A stretch of 7,776 bases of DNA from Chloroflexota bacterium (GTDB lineage Bacteria; Chloroflexota; Limnocylindria; QHBO01): the NCBI GenBank assembly GCA_029865285.1, contig JAOUHE010000078.1, positions 1 through 7,776 of the forward strand, in the 5' to 3' direction. Each line of letters begins with the position of its first letter. Within the stretch, counting starts at the first letter, position 1. This document shows positions 1 through 5,515 of the stretch, piece after piece. Below the pieces are notes generated by a model that searched no databases, had not been told where the DNA came from, and saw only the letters and a list, made by a program, of their open reading frames with translations. A program made the position numbers and the translations under genes.

Positions 1-690
1 TCGGCACCGTGGGTGGCGGGGACGATCCCCGATGCCGGCGTGTTAGGGATCGCCGGCGGCTTCACGGTCTCGGCGCTGGTCGATGCATTCCCGCCCGCGC
101 AGCGGGGGCATCTGACGGTCGTCCCGCTGGTGGGTGGGTTCGACCCGGGAGCGCCGCACCTGGACATCAACGAAGTGACGCGCCGCGCCGCCGAACGACT
201 GGGCGCACGCCACCTGGTGCTCCACGCGCCTGCACGGGTCGATTCCCCGGCCGTGCGCAACGCGCTCATGCGCGAGAGCAGCATCGTGGCGACCACTGAG
301 TTCTGGTCCCGTCTCTCCCTGGCGATCATCGGGATCTCCGGGGGCCCGCTTGCGCACCCCGGCTACTGGACGGTCATGGACCGTCTTGCGCCCGAGGAGC
401 GCCGCCGCCTGGTGGACCACCGCGTCGTGGGCGACATCGTCGGCCATCTCTTCACCGAGGACGGGGCCGTGGTCGAGGACCCATCGACCGATCGGACGAT
501 CGCGGCACCGGTCGACATGCTGCATCGCGCCGCGAGAGTGATTGCGGTGGCCGCCGGTCCGCACAAGGTGGCGGGGATCGTCGGCGCCAGCCGGACCGGA
601 CTGCTTGACTCATTGGTGACCGATGAACCGACCGCGCTGGCCATTCTCGAGCGGCTCGAGGCCGGTCCGCGCCGGTCGATGGAATCCTGA
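1..690 (+). CDS. SorC-family transcriptional regulator, sugar-binding domain (5' end outside window)
   Basis: The frame is open from base 1 to a TGA at 688-690, so the N-terminus, including any helix-turn-helix, lies outside the window. The visible 229 residues match the effector-binding domain of SorC/DeoR-like regulators, which bind phosphorylated sugars and switch DNA binding of the N-terminal domain. Family landmarks in order are a glycine-rich LGIAGG stretch near the start, VVPLVGG, LHAPARVDS, a LAIIGISGG strand, VVGDIVGHLF followed by EDG, and near the C-terminus AAGPHKVAGI and LVTDEPTA. The stop lies 10 bp before ptsH on the same strand, so the regulator is probably co-transcribed with the PTS genes. 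This suggests it senses a sugar phosphate and controls its own operon (inference). The ligand cannot be read from the sequence. Family assignment is fairly sure; the specific role is not. Confidence 0.85.
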   Translation, partial: SAPWVAGTIPDAGVLGIAGGFTVSALVDAFPPAQRGHLTVVPLVGGFDPGAPHLDINEVTRRAAERLGARHLVLHAPARVDSPAVRNALMRESSIVATTEFWSRLSLAIIGISGGPLAHPGYWTVMDRLAPEERRRLVDHRVVGDIVGHLFTEDGAVVEDPSTDRTIAAPVDMLHRAARVIAVAAGPHKVAGIVGASRTGLLDSLVTDEPTALAILERLEAGPRRSMES

Positions 691-700
691 GGACAACCCG

Positions 701-1000
701 ATGGCCGAGGCGACCATCATCGTCCGCAACCGATCGGGGCTGCATGCCCGCCCGGCGGCCAGCTTTGTGCGGGCCGCAGCCGGCTTTGGCGCCGACGTCC
801 GGCTCTGCAACCTCACGCGCGACCCCGGCCGGACGGCCTCGGCGAAGAGCATGCTGGCAGTCCTCGGACTCGGGGTCGGCCACGGCGACGAGATTCGTCT
901 CGAGGCGACCGGCGCGGACGCCGACGAAGCGATCGATGCGCTGTTGGCTCTCATCGCCGGGGGACTCGGCGAGGGGACGGCCGAGGTGATCGGCGAGTGA
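701..1000 (+). CDS. ptsH: HPr, phosphocarrier protein of the PTS
   Basis: This 99-residue protein accepts phosphate from Enzyme I on a histidine and passes it to EIIA-type domains or other targets in the cytoplasm. The active-site motif SGLHARPAA has its histidine at residue 15, the canonical position. The second hallmark, AKSMLAVLGLG, holds Ser50. This corresponds to the regulatory Ser46 of Gram-positive HPr, displaced by about four residues inserted in the preceding loop (NLTRDPGRT). Usual family length is 85-90 residues; the excess is that loop plus a short C-terminal tail. The ATG at 701 is preceded by GAGGA at 689-693 with 7 nt spacing, and it overlaps nothing. An upstream ATG at 623 would only add sequence buried in the SorC gene. 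The TGA overlaps the GTG start of ptsI. Whether Ser50 is phosphorylated is unknown, as no HPr kinase gene is in view. Confidence 0.95.
   Translation: MAEATIIVRNRSGLHARPAASFVRAAAGFGADVRLCNLTRDPGRTASAKSMLAVLGLGVGHGDEIRLEATGADADEAIDALLALIAGGLGEGTAEVIGE
983..990 (+). promoter_or_regulatory. Ribosome binding site for ptsI, inside ptsH
   Basis: GAGGTGAT is an uninterrupted 8-nt match to the Shine-Dalgarno complement of the 16S rRNA 3' end. It stands 6 nt before the GTG at 997 and lies within the last codons of ptsH. It fixes the GTG start of ptsI and indicates translational coupling between HPr and Enzyme I. Confidence 0.8.
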
Positions 1001-2667
1001 AGACGCTGCGCGGGGTCGCAGCCGCGCCGGGGATGGCGGTCGCGCCACCGGCGGTGCTCGAGCCGGCATCTGGGACCGGAGCCCCGCTCATCGGTCTGGA
1101 TGCCGCGGTCACCGAGTCGTGCCGGCAGCTCGATCTCCTGGCGGCCCGCCTGCGAGATCGCGGATTGCCCGACGAGTCGGAGATCCTGGAGGCGCAGGCG
1201 CTGATGGCCGCTGACCCGCAGCTGCTCGAGGCTGCGGGTCAGCGGATCGCTGCGGGGATGGCCGCCGATGACGCCATTCTCGCCGCCGGCGAGGAAGCTG
1301 CAGCGCTACTCGAGGAGTTGACGGACGAGCTGTTCGCGGCGCGCGCTGCGGACGTGCGCGACGTGGCCGCTCGCATCGCCCGCGCGGTGCGCGGCGAGGC
1401 ACCGCCGCGGCTGAGCCGGCGTTCGATTCTCGTGGCGCGGGATCTGACTCCCTCGACGACCGCTGAGCTTGATCAGTCCCTGCTCGCCGGACTTGCGCTC
1501 GAGGGTGGTTCTCCGACGGCCCACGCGGCAATCCTGGCGCGCGCGCTGGGGATCCCCGCGGTCGTCGGGCTGGCCGGGCTTCTCGCCGCCGCAAACGGGG
1601 CGGCCGAGCTGCTGGTGGACGGCAACGCCGGTCTGGTGATGCTGGAGCCCGGGGCCGAAGGCCGCCAGCGCCTGGCGCACTGGGAGACCGAGCACGACGC
1701 CCGGCTGGACGCTGAACGGGCACTCCACGACCGACTGCTGGCGACCGCCGACGGTCACCGGGTGATGCTGGGCGCCAACATCGGCAGCCCGCACGACACG
1801 TCCGCTGCCCTGCGGGCGGGGGCGGAGGGGGTGGGCCTCTTTCGCACGGAGTTCGTCTTCATGGGACGCCGGCGGGCACCCGACGAACAGACCCAGGCGG
1901 CGGCGTATGCCCAGGTCCTGCGCGACTTCGGCGAGCGCCCGGTGGTCATCCGTCTGATGGATATCGGCGGCGACAAGCCGCTCCCCTTCGTCGTGCTCGA
2001 GCCGGAGCCGAACCCATTCCTGGGAGTGCGCGCCATCCGTCTGGCCGAACGCGACCCGGAGCTTCTCTCCACCCAGCTTCGTGCCGTCGTTCGCGCTGCG
2101 GCGGAGGCAGACGTCCCCCGGCCCCTGATCATGGCCCCGATGGTCGCCGACCTGGCGGATGTCCGTCGCGTGCGGACGCTGCTCGACGAGGCGGTGGCGG
2201 CGGTTGGTGCCGCGGTCACCCCGCAACTCGGGATCATGGTCGAGGTGCCATCCGCGATCGTGGTCGCCGATCAACTCGCCGCCGAGGTCGCCTTCTTCAG
2301 CGTTGGGACCAATGACCTGACGCAGTACCTGCTCGCGGCGGATCGAACCAACGCGGCCCTGGCGGAGCGCCAGGACCCGATGCATCCTGCCGTGCTGCGC
2401 AGCATTGCCAGTCTCGTCGCGGCGGCTGCGCCTCGGGGCGTCCCCGTCGCGGTCTGCGGCGAGATGGGCGGTGATCCCGTCGGCGCGGTGGTGCTCACCG
2501 GACTCGGCGTCAGCGAGCTGTCGATGGGTCCGGCCTCCTTCGGCGCCGTCAAGCGGGCGCTCGCATCGGTCACCCTGGCCGAGGCACAGGAACTGGCAAC
2601 GCGCTGCCTCGACGCACCCGACGCTGCCACAGCGCGGGGCTGGGTCAGCGAGCGGCTGGCGGTCTGA
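997..2667 (+). CDS. ptsI: Enzyme I of the PTS (PEP-protein phosphotransferase)
   Basis: Enzyme I autophosphorylates from phosphoenolpyruvate and phosphorylates HPr. The 556-residue length is close to the usual 570-575. Domains in order are the N-terminal HPr-binding helical region (about 1-140), the swivelling phosphohistidine domain (about 140-225) with GGSPTAHAAILARALGIP and active His176, and the C-terminal PEP-binding barrel (about 250-540). The barrel shows GVGLFRTEFVFMGR (279-291), DIGGDKPLPF (322-331), NPFLGVRAIR (339-348), a GIMVEVPSA strand (412-420), FFSVGTNDLTQY (433-444) and VCGEMGGDP with acid/base Cys487. All catalytic landmarks are intact. The active-site loop reads GG-SPTA-H, one residue longer than the common GG-x-T-S-H, as I recall from some PtsP-type paralogues. 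There is no GAF domain, so this is not full PtsP. The GTG start overlaps the ptsH stop in a GTGA tetranucleotide. The 3' end overlaps convergent folD by 23 bp. Confidence 0.96.
   Translation: MKTLRGVAAAPGMAVAPPAVLEPASGTGAPLIGLDAAVTESCRQLDLLAARLRDRGLPDESEILEAQALMAADPQLLEAAGQRIAAGMAADDAILAAGEEAAALLEELTDELFAARAADVRDVAARIARAVRGEAPPRLSRRSILVARDLTPSTTAELDQSLLAGLALEGGSPTAHAAILARALGIPAVVGLAGLLAAANGAAELLVDGNAGLVMLEPGAEGRQRLAHWETEHDARLDAERALHDRLLATADGHRVMLGANIGSPHDTSAALRAGAEGVGLFRTEFVFMGRRRAPDEQTQAAAYAQVLRDFGERPVVIRLMDIGGDKPLPFVVLEPEPNPFLGVRAIRLAERDPELLSTQLRAVVRAAAEADVPRPLIMAPMVADLADVRRVRTLLDEAVAAVGAAVTPQLGIMVEVPSAIVVADQLAAEVAFFSVGTNDLTQYLLAADRTNAALAERQDPMHPAVLRSIASLVAAAAPRGVPVAVCGEMGGDPVGAVVLTGLGVSELSMGPASFGAVKRALASVTLAEAQELATRCLDAPDAATARGWVSERLAV
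1208..1245. repeat. Perfect 15-bp inverted repeat inside ptsI
   Basis: The left arm at 1208-1222 (CCGCTGACCCGCAGC) is the exact reverse complement of the right arm at 1231-1245, with an 8-nt spacer (TGCTCGAG). The repeat falls in codons for about residues 71-83 of Enzyme I, in the helical HPr-binding region. No T-run follows on either strand, so it is not a classical intrinsic terminator. In mRNA it would form a very stable hairpin. Its function is unknown. Confidence 0.8.
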
Positions 2668-3568
2668 TCGACTCGGACGCGGCCGGCAGCGCGTAGCGGT
2701 CAAGGGCCGGCTCGAACTCTGCAGCCTGCCGCTCCGCGGCGTCGACGGTCTGCTCCAGCAGCATCATGGTGGTCACCGGGCCGACGCCACCCGGCACGGG
2801 GGTGATGGCGGCCACCACCGGGCGCACCGACCCGAAATCGACGTCGCCGACGATCCCGTCGGGCGTGGTGTTGATGCCGCAGTCGATAACCACCGCCGAC
2901 CGGTTGACCATCTCCGCGCGGACGAGCCCCGGGGATCCAGCGGCAACAACCAGGATCTCGGCACGCCGCACCTCGCGTGCCAGGTTGCGCGTTCGCCGAT
3001 GACAGATCACCACCGTCGCGTCGGCCGCGACCAGCAGGGCAGCCACCGGCCGGCCGACCACCGCAGAGCGGCCTACCACCACCGCCCGTCGGCCCGCGAT
3101 CTGGACTTCGTAGTTCCGCAGGATCGCCATCACCGCCAGGGCCGTGGCCGGCACGAAGGTGCGCTCACCGCGCGCGATACGGCCCGCATTGAGGGGCGTC
3201 GCCCCGTCCACGTCCTTGGCCGGGTCGATCAGGGCGACAACCGTCGAAGGATCGAGGTGGGCGGGGAGCGGTTGCGCGATCACGATCCCCGCGACGCTCG
3301 GGTCGCGGTTGAGGGCACCGATCCGCCCTGCGAGGTCTGTGAGGGACACGCCGGATGGCGGGGTGACCTCGTGTGGCTCCACCCCGACACTCCGTGCGGC
3401 CCGAGCGACGCTCCCCGCATACACGGCCGATGGTCCGCGGTCGTCGAACCGTACGATCGCCAGGCGTGGGGCCGCCCCGCTACGCTCGCGCAGGTCGGCG
3501 ACACGGTCGGAGAGGTCGCGCCAGAGGCGGGAGGCGACCGCCCGCCCGTCGAGGATCCGTGCGCTCAT
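2645..3568 (-). CDS. folD: FolD-family methylene-THF dehydrogenase with altered cyclohydrolase site
   Basis: FolD normally oxidises 5,10-methylene-THF with NADP+ and then hydrolyses methenyl-THF to 10-formyl-THF. The 307-residue protein has the family fold. The N-terminal catalytic part includes Tyr50 and KDVDG (118-122) with Asp121. The nucleotide-binding domain has VVVGRSAVVGRP (163-174), ATVVICH (184-190) and AEILVVAAGSPG (203-214). The C-terminal signature is ITPVPGGVGPVTTMMLL (255-271). Several normally invariant residues differ. The catalytic lysine of the YxxxK motif is Val54, the active-site glutamine (Q98 in E. coli) is Ala98 with Gln99 beside it, and the usual PCTP reads PATA (140-143). 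In characterised FolD/MTHFD1 the lysine is essential for the cyclohydrolase step, so this enzyme is predicted to be mainly or only a dehydrogenase, or to have changed function. The ATG at 3568 overlaps the fchA stop (ATGA). The C-terminus extends about 20 residues past the usual end and overlaps ptsI. Confidence 0.9.
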   Translation of the reverse strand: MSARILDGRAVASRLWRDLSDRVADLRERSGAAPRLAIVRFDDRGPSAVYAGSVARAARSVGVEPHEVTPPSGVSLTDLAGRIGALNRDPSVAGIVIAQPLPAHLDPSTVVALIDPAKDVDGATPLNAGRIARGERTFVPATALAVMAILRNYEVQIAGRRAVVVGRSAVVGRPVAALLVAADATVVICHRRTRNLAREVRRAEILVVAAGSPGLVRAEMVNRSAVVIDCGINTTPDGIVGDVDFGSVRPVVAAITPVPGGVGPVTTMMLLEQTVDAAERQAAEFEPALDRYALPAASESIRPPAAR

Positions 3569-4215
3569 GTCGGTCCCATCCGAGCATCGACCGCGGACAC
3601 CGTCGCCTGCTCGCGCGCCGTCGTGGACGTTTCGAGGCGGCGCATCTCGGCAACGGCGGTGATGCGCAGCGGCTCGTCCTCGGGGAGGTACGGCAGGTTG
3701 ATCCGCACGTTCAGCAGCGCCCCGCGCACGGCGGCGGCCGCGAGCTGCGCCGCGACACCGGCATCGCTGACCGCGTTGCCGTTGCCGATCGGCGCAACGC
3801 GCTCCGCCAACTCGAGGACCTCGGAGGCGACGATCGCCGTGCGCAGAGGCACCGCGGCCGCTTGCACCATGGCGTCGCGCAGGGCCGCGGAGCGCGACTC
3901 GCGTTCTGGATCGGTCTGCTTCGGCATGCGCCGGGCGGTGACGACCGATCCGTAGGCAGTGGCATCGGCCTCCGCCAGTTCGAGCAGCACGGCCTGCCGC
4001 TCGACGGCTCCGGCCCCGATCTCGCGGAGCGCCGCTCCGTGCTCGGAATACTCGGGGCGCCCGACCGTCAGTTCGACGACCATTGAGACCAGCGCCGCGC
4101 CCAGGGCGCCGGCGATTGCCGCCGCGCTGCCGCCGCCGGGCACCGGGTCATGGCTGGCCAACCGGTCGGCGAGGTCGCGCAGGGGAAGATCGCTGAGTCG
4201 GGTTGGGTCGCCCAT
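3565..4215 (-). CDS. fchA: FchA-type cyclodeaminase/methenyl-THF cyclohydrolase
   Basis: This 216-residue protein belongs to the formiminotransferase-cyclodeaminase C-terminal family. Members either release ammonia from formimino-THF or hydrolyse methenyl-THF to 10-formyl-THF. Visible family motifs are DPVPGGGSAAAIAGALGAAL (23-42), the EADATAYGSVVTARRMPK helix with Asp84 (82-99), GNGNAVSDAGVAA (144-156) and LLNVRINLPYL (167-177). Length is typical. The start is the ATG at 4215. The frame stays open upstream to 4395, but those codons lack family similarity and would run into the divergent formyltransferase gene. The TGA overlaps the folD ATG by 4 nt, so the two are translated together. Placement next to a FolD without its cyclohydrolase lysine favours methenyl-THF cyclohydrolase as the role (inference). 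No histidine-degradation gene is nearby to support formimino-THF as the substrate. Confidence 0.88.
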   Translation of the reverse strand: MGDPTRLSDLPLRDLADRLASHDPVPGGGSAAAIAGALGAALVSMVVELTVGRPEYSEHGAALREIGAGAVERQAVLLELAEADATAYGSVVTARRMPKQTDPERESRSAALRDAMVQAAAVPLRTAIVASEVLELAERVAPIGNGNAVSDAGVAAQLAAAAVRGALLNVRINLPYLPEDEPLRITAVAEMRRLETSTTAREQATVSAVDARMGPT

Positions 4216-4279
4216 CGGCTCGGGCCTCGTGCGGTTCGCGAAGCGCCCCGCGCCACCCCGGCAGGACGCCTCCGCGGCG

Positions 4280-4285
4280 ATTGTA
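4280..4285 (-). promoter_or_regulatory. Candidate -10 element for fchA-folD
   Basis: On the minus strand this reads TACAAT, a 5/6 match to the sigma70 -10 consensus, 64 bp upstream of the fchA ATG. I see no good -35 hexamer at 16-18 bp spacing, so the call rests on the -10 only. It would give a leader of about 55-60 nt. Confidence 0.4.
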
Positions 4286-4290
4286 CGGGC

Positions 4291-4296
4291 TAGACT
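4291..4296 (+). promoter_or_regulatory. Candidate -10 element for the formyltransferase, possibly leaderless
   Basis: TAGACT lies 9 nt before the ATG at 4306. A transcript starting the usual 6-9 nt downstream would begin at or next to the start codon, and no Shine-Dalgarno sequence precedes the ATG. This fits leaderless initiation, which is common in high-GC bacteria. No convincing -35 is present. The site sits only 5 bp from the divergent -10 candidate for fchA. Confidence 0.3.
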
Positions 4297-4305
4297 TCCA
4301 CCTGC

Positions 4306-5154
4306 ATGAGCGACCCTGCCTGGCGGATCGTCCTGATCACCACCGTTCCGCCGGTCGCCGACGCCATGGTGCCGGTCCTGCGCGAGCTGGGTCATGAGCC
4401 GGTCGCCATCCTGAGCGCCCGGCGCGCCCAGCCTGCGGAGGCGGGCCGTCCACCCGTCAGCGACGAGACCGCCCCGCGCGGGCTGGACCTGATGATCGCG
4501 CGGGACAAGTGGTCAGTCGAACCGATGCTGCGCGCCTGCCGGCCCGACCTGGTGCTGTGCTGGGGCTTCCCGTGGCGCATTCCGCTCGCCGCTCTCCAGG
4601 TGCCGTCCCTCGGATCGGTGAACTGTCATCCGGCGCTGCTGCCGCGCCACCGCGGCCCGATCCCACTTTCCTGGGCATTCCGCGACGGCGACGGCCAGTT
4701 CGGGGTGACCTGGCACCGAATGGATGCCGAGCTCGACACCGGGCCGATCCTCGGCCAGGCAGCGGTGCCGATGCACGACGACGACTATGGGATCGATCAG
4801 GTCGGACCGCGCATCGGCGCAGCCGCGATCGGCCTTCTGCCAGGCATATTGGCCCGGATCGCTGCGGGCGACCCTGGCGACCCGCAACCGGCCGAGGGAG
4901 TGACCTGGGCCGGCCACTTTGGCGAGGACTACGCCTCGATCGATTGGTCGCAGCCGGCTCGACGCATCCATGACCAGGTGCGGGCGTGGGCGTTCACCTT
5001 CGGCCTCTCGAAGGTGGTCGGCCCGATCGCCGATCTCGACGGACAGCGGGTCCGGCTGGTGCGCACCCTGCTCACCGATCCAGGTGGCGACGCACGTCGG
5101 GTCGAATGCGGCGATGGGCCAATCTGGGTCGTGGAGTACGAGCCCGCGAGCTAG
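4306..5154 (+). CDS. Formyltransferase family protein (Fmt/ArnA-like, 10-formyl-THF dependent)
   Basis: This 282-residue protein has the formyl-transferase fold. The N-terminal domain (about 1-185) contains NCHPALLPRHRGPIPLSWAF (106-125), and VTWHRMDAELDTGPI (134-148) follows. The catalytic triad of the family is present as Asn106, His108 and Asp144. A short C-terminal region with IDWSQPARRIHDQVRAWAF (212-230) matches the start of the Fmt C-terminal domain. The family moves a formyl group from 10-formyl-THF to an amine: Met-tRNA in Fmt, 4-amino-arabinose or other amino-sugars in ArnA-like enzymes. It is shorter than typical Fmt (about 310), the N-terminal glycine-rich loop is atypical, and the C-terminal domain is abbreviated. 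The acceptor is therefore uncertain, and it may not be the housekeeping Fmt. The divergent fchA-folD pair would supply its cofactor. The stop codon shares CTAG with the convergent 86-residue gene. Confidence 0.85.
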   Translation: MSDPAWRIVLITTVPPVADAMVPVLRELGHEPVAILSARRAQPAEAGRPPVSDETAPRGLDLMIARDKWSVEPMLRACRPDLVLCWGFPWRIPLAALQVPSLGSVNCHPALLPRHRGPIPLSWAFRDGDGQFGVTWHRMDAELDTGPILGQAAVPMHDDDYGIDQVGPRIGAAAIGLLPGILARIAAGDPGDPQPAEGVTWAGHFGEDYASIDWSQPARRIHDQVRAWAFTFGLSKVVGPIADLDGQRVRLVRTLLTDPGGDARRVECGDGPIWVVEYEPAS

Positions 5155-5411
5155 GCCGCCAGGTCGAGCGCCTCGACGAACCAGCGTCGTCCTCGCGGGT
5201 CGTAGACGAGGGTCGCCTGCCCCCCGCTGCTTTCCACCAGGAAGGTCACCCGCGGGCCGCGCTCGGCGAGATAGGCGGCCGTCTCGTCGCGTACCGCGTC
5301 AACCGCGGTGACCGTCAGCTCGCGACCGGCGACGCGCACGGCTGCGGGGCGCGCACGCTTGCGATCCCAGCGCACCTGCGCCCGGGTGGGGGTGATGGGG
5401 GTCAGTGCCAT
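5151..5411 (-). CDS. Small uncharacterised SOS-controlled protein (86 aa)
   Basis: An 86-residue protein starts at the ATG at 5411, with AAGGAG at 5423-5428, a somewhat long 11 nt upstream. I do not recognise its function. The N-terminal 20 residues are basic (RWDRKRARP). A beta-rich body follows with VRVAGRELTVTAV (25-37), RVTFLVESSGGQATLVYD (54-71) and RRWFVEAL (75-82), ending in an acidic/hydrophobic tail. The arrangement loosely resembles the small DUF6504 type (proline-arginine, glycine-arginine-hydrophobic strand, then a G..xLxYD...WFVE end), a family I recall near Y-family polymerases; this is a weak comparison from memory. There is no signal peptide or membrane segment. It lies downstream of lexA-dinB on the same strand but has its own promoter with two LexA boxes, so it is expected to be DNA-damage inducible. 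The upstream SOS promoter, ribosome binding site and clean fit between neighbours argue that it is a real gene. Confidence 0.78.
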   Translation of the reverse strand: MALTPITPTRAQVRWDRKRARPAAVRVAGRELTVTAVDAVRDETAAYLAERGPRVTFLVESSGGQATLVYDPRGRRWFVEALDLAA

Positions 5412-5452
5412 GGTGTCGACTGCTCCTTACGCTGCTACCTGCCCGCGGCACT

Positions 5453-5464
5453 GAACAGGTGTTC
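5453..5464. promoter_or_regulatory. LexA box (downstream operator of the 86-aa gene)
   Basis: GAACAGGTGTTC has 5-bp inverted arms (GAACA/TGTTC) around GG and fits the Gram-positive SOS box GAAC-N4-GTTC. It lies just downstream of the predicted transcription start of the 86-aa gene. Its centre is 32 bp (about three helical turns) from the second box at 5485-5496. Confidence 0.82.
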
Positions 5465-5476
5465 GAATGGAAGCCG

Positions 5477-5506
5477 ATAGTACAGAACATCTGTTCTAGC
5501 TGTCAA
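5477..5506 (-). promoter_or_regulatory. Sigma70-type SOS promoter of the 86-aa gene
   Basis: On the minus strand, a perfect -35 TTGACA (5506-5501) is followed after 18 bp by TACTAT (5482-5477) as -10. The spacer contains a LexA box. The -35 begins 9 bp after the dinB stop codon. Transcription would start near 5470, giving a leader of about 60 nt. Confidence 0.82.
5485..5496. promoter_or_regulatory. LexA box (operator in promoter spacer)
   Basis: GAACATCTGTTC is the core of a 14-bp palindrome with 6-bp arms (AGAACA/TGTTCT, 5484-5497). It sits between the -35 and -10 elements, so bound LexA would block RNA polymerase directly. Confidence 0.88.
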
Positions 5507-5515
5507 TACCCTGCG

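Noticed and set aside
623..700. Earlier ATG for HPr at 623
   Set aside because: It would overlap the SorC gene and add 26 non-HPr residues. The ATG at 701 has a ribosome binding site and puts the active histidine at residue 15.
1306..2703. 465-codon open frame on the minus strand opposite ptsI
   Set aside because: No recognisable protein features and low-complexity composition. It is an antisense shadow of the well-supported Enzyme I gene in GC-rich DNA.
2405..3955. 516-codon open frame on the plus strand across the ptsI end, folD and fchA
   Set aside because: It crosses three genes with clear family motifs and has an Arg/His-rich composition typical of a shadow frame.
4216..4395. Longer fchA start at 4395 (276 residues)
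   Set aside because: The extra 60 residues show no family similarity and would overlap the first 90 bp of the divergent formyltransferase. The ATG at 4215 places the GGGS motif where the family has it.
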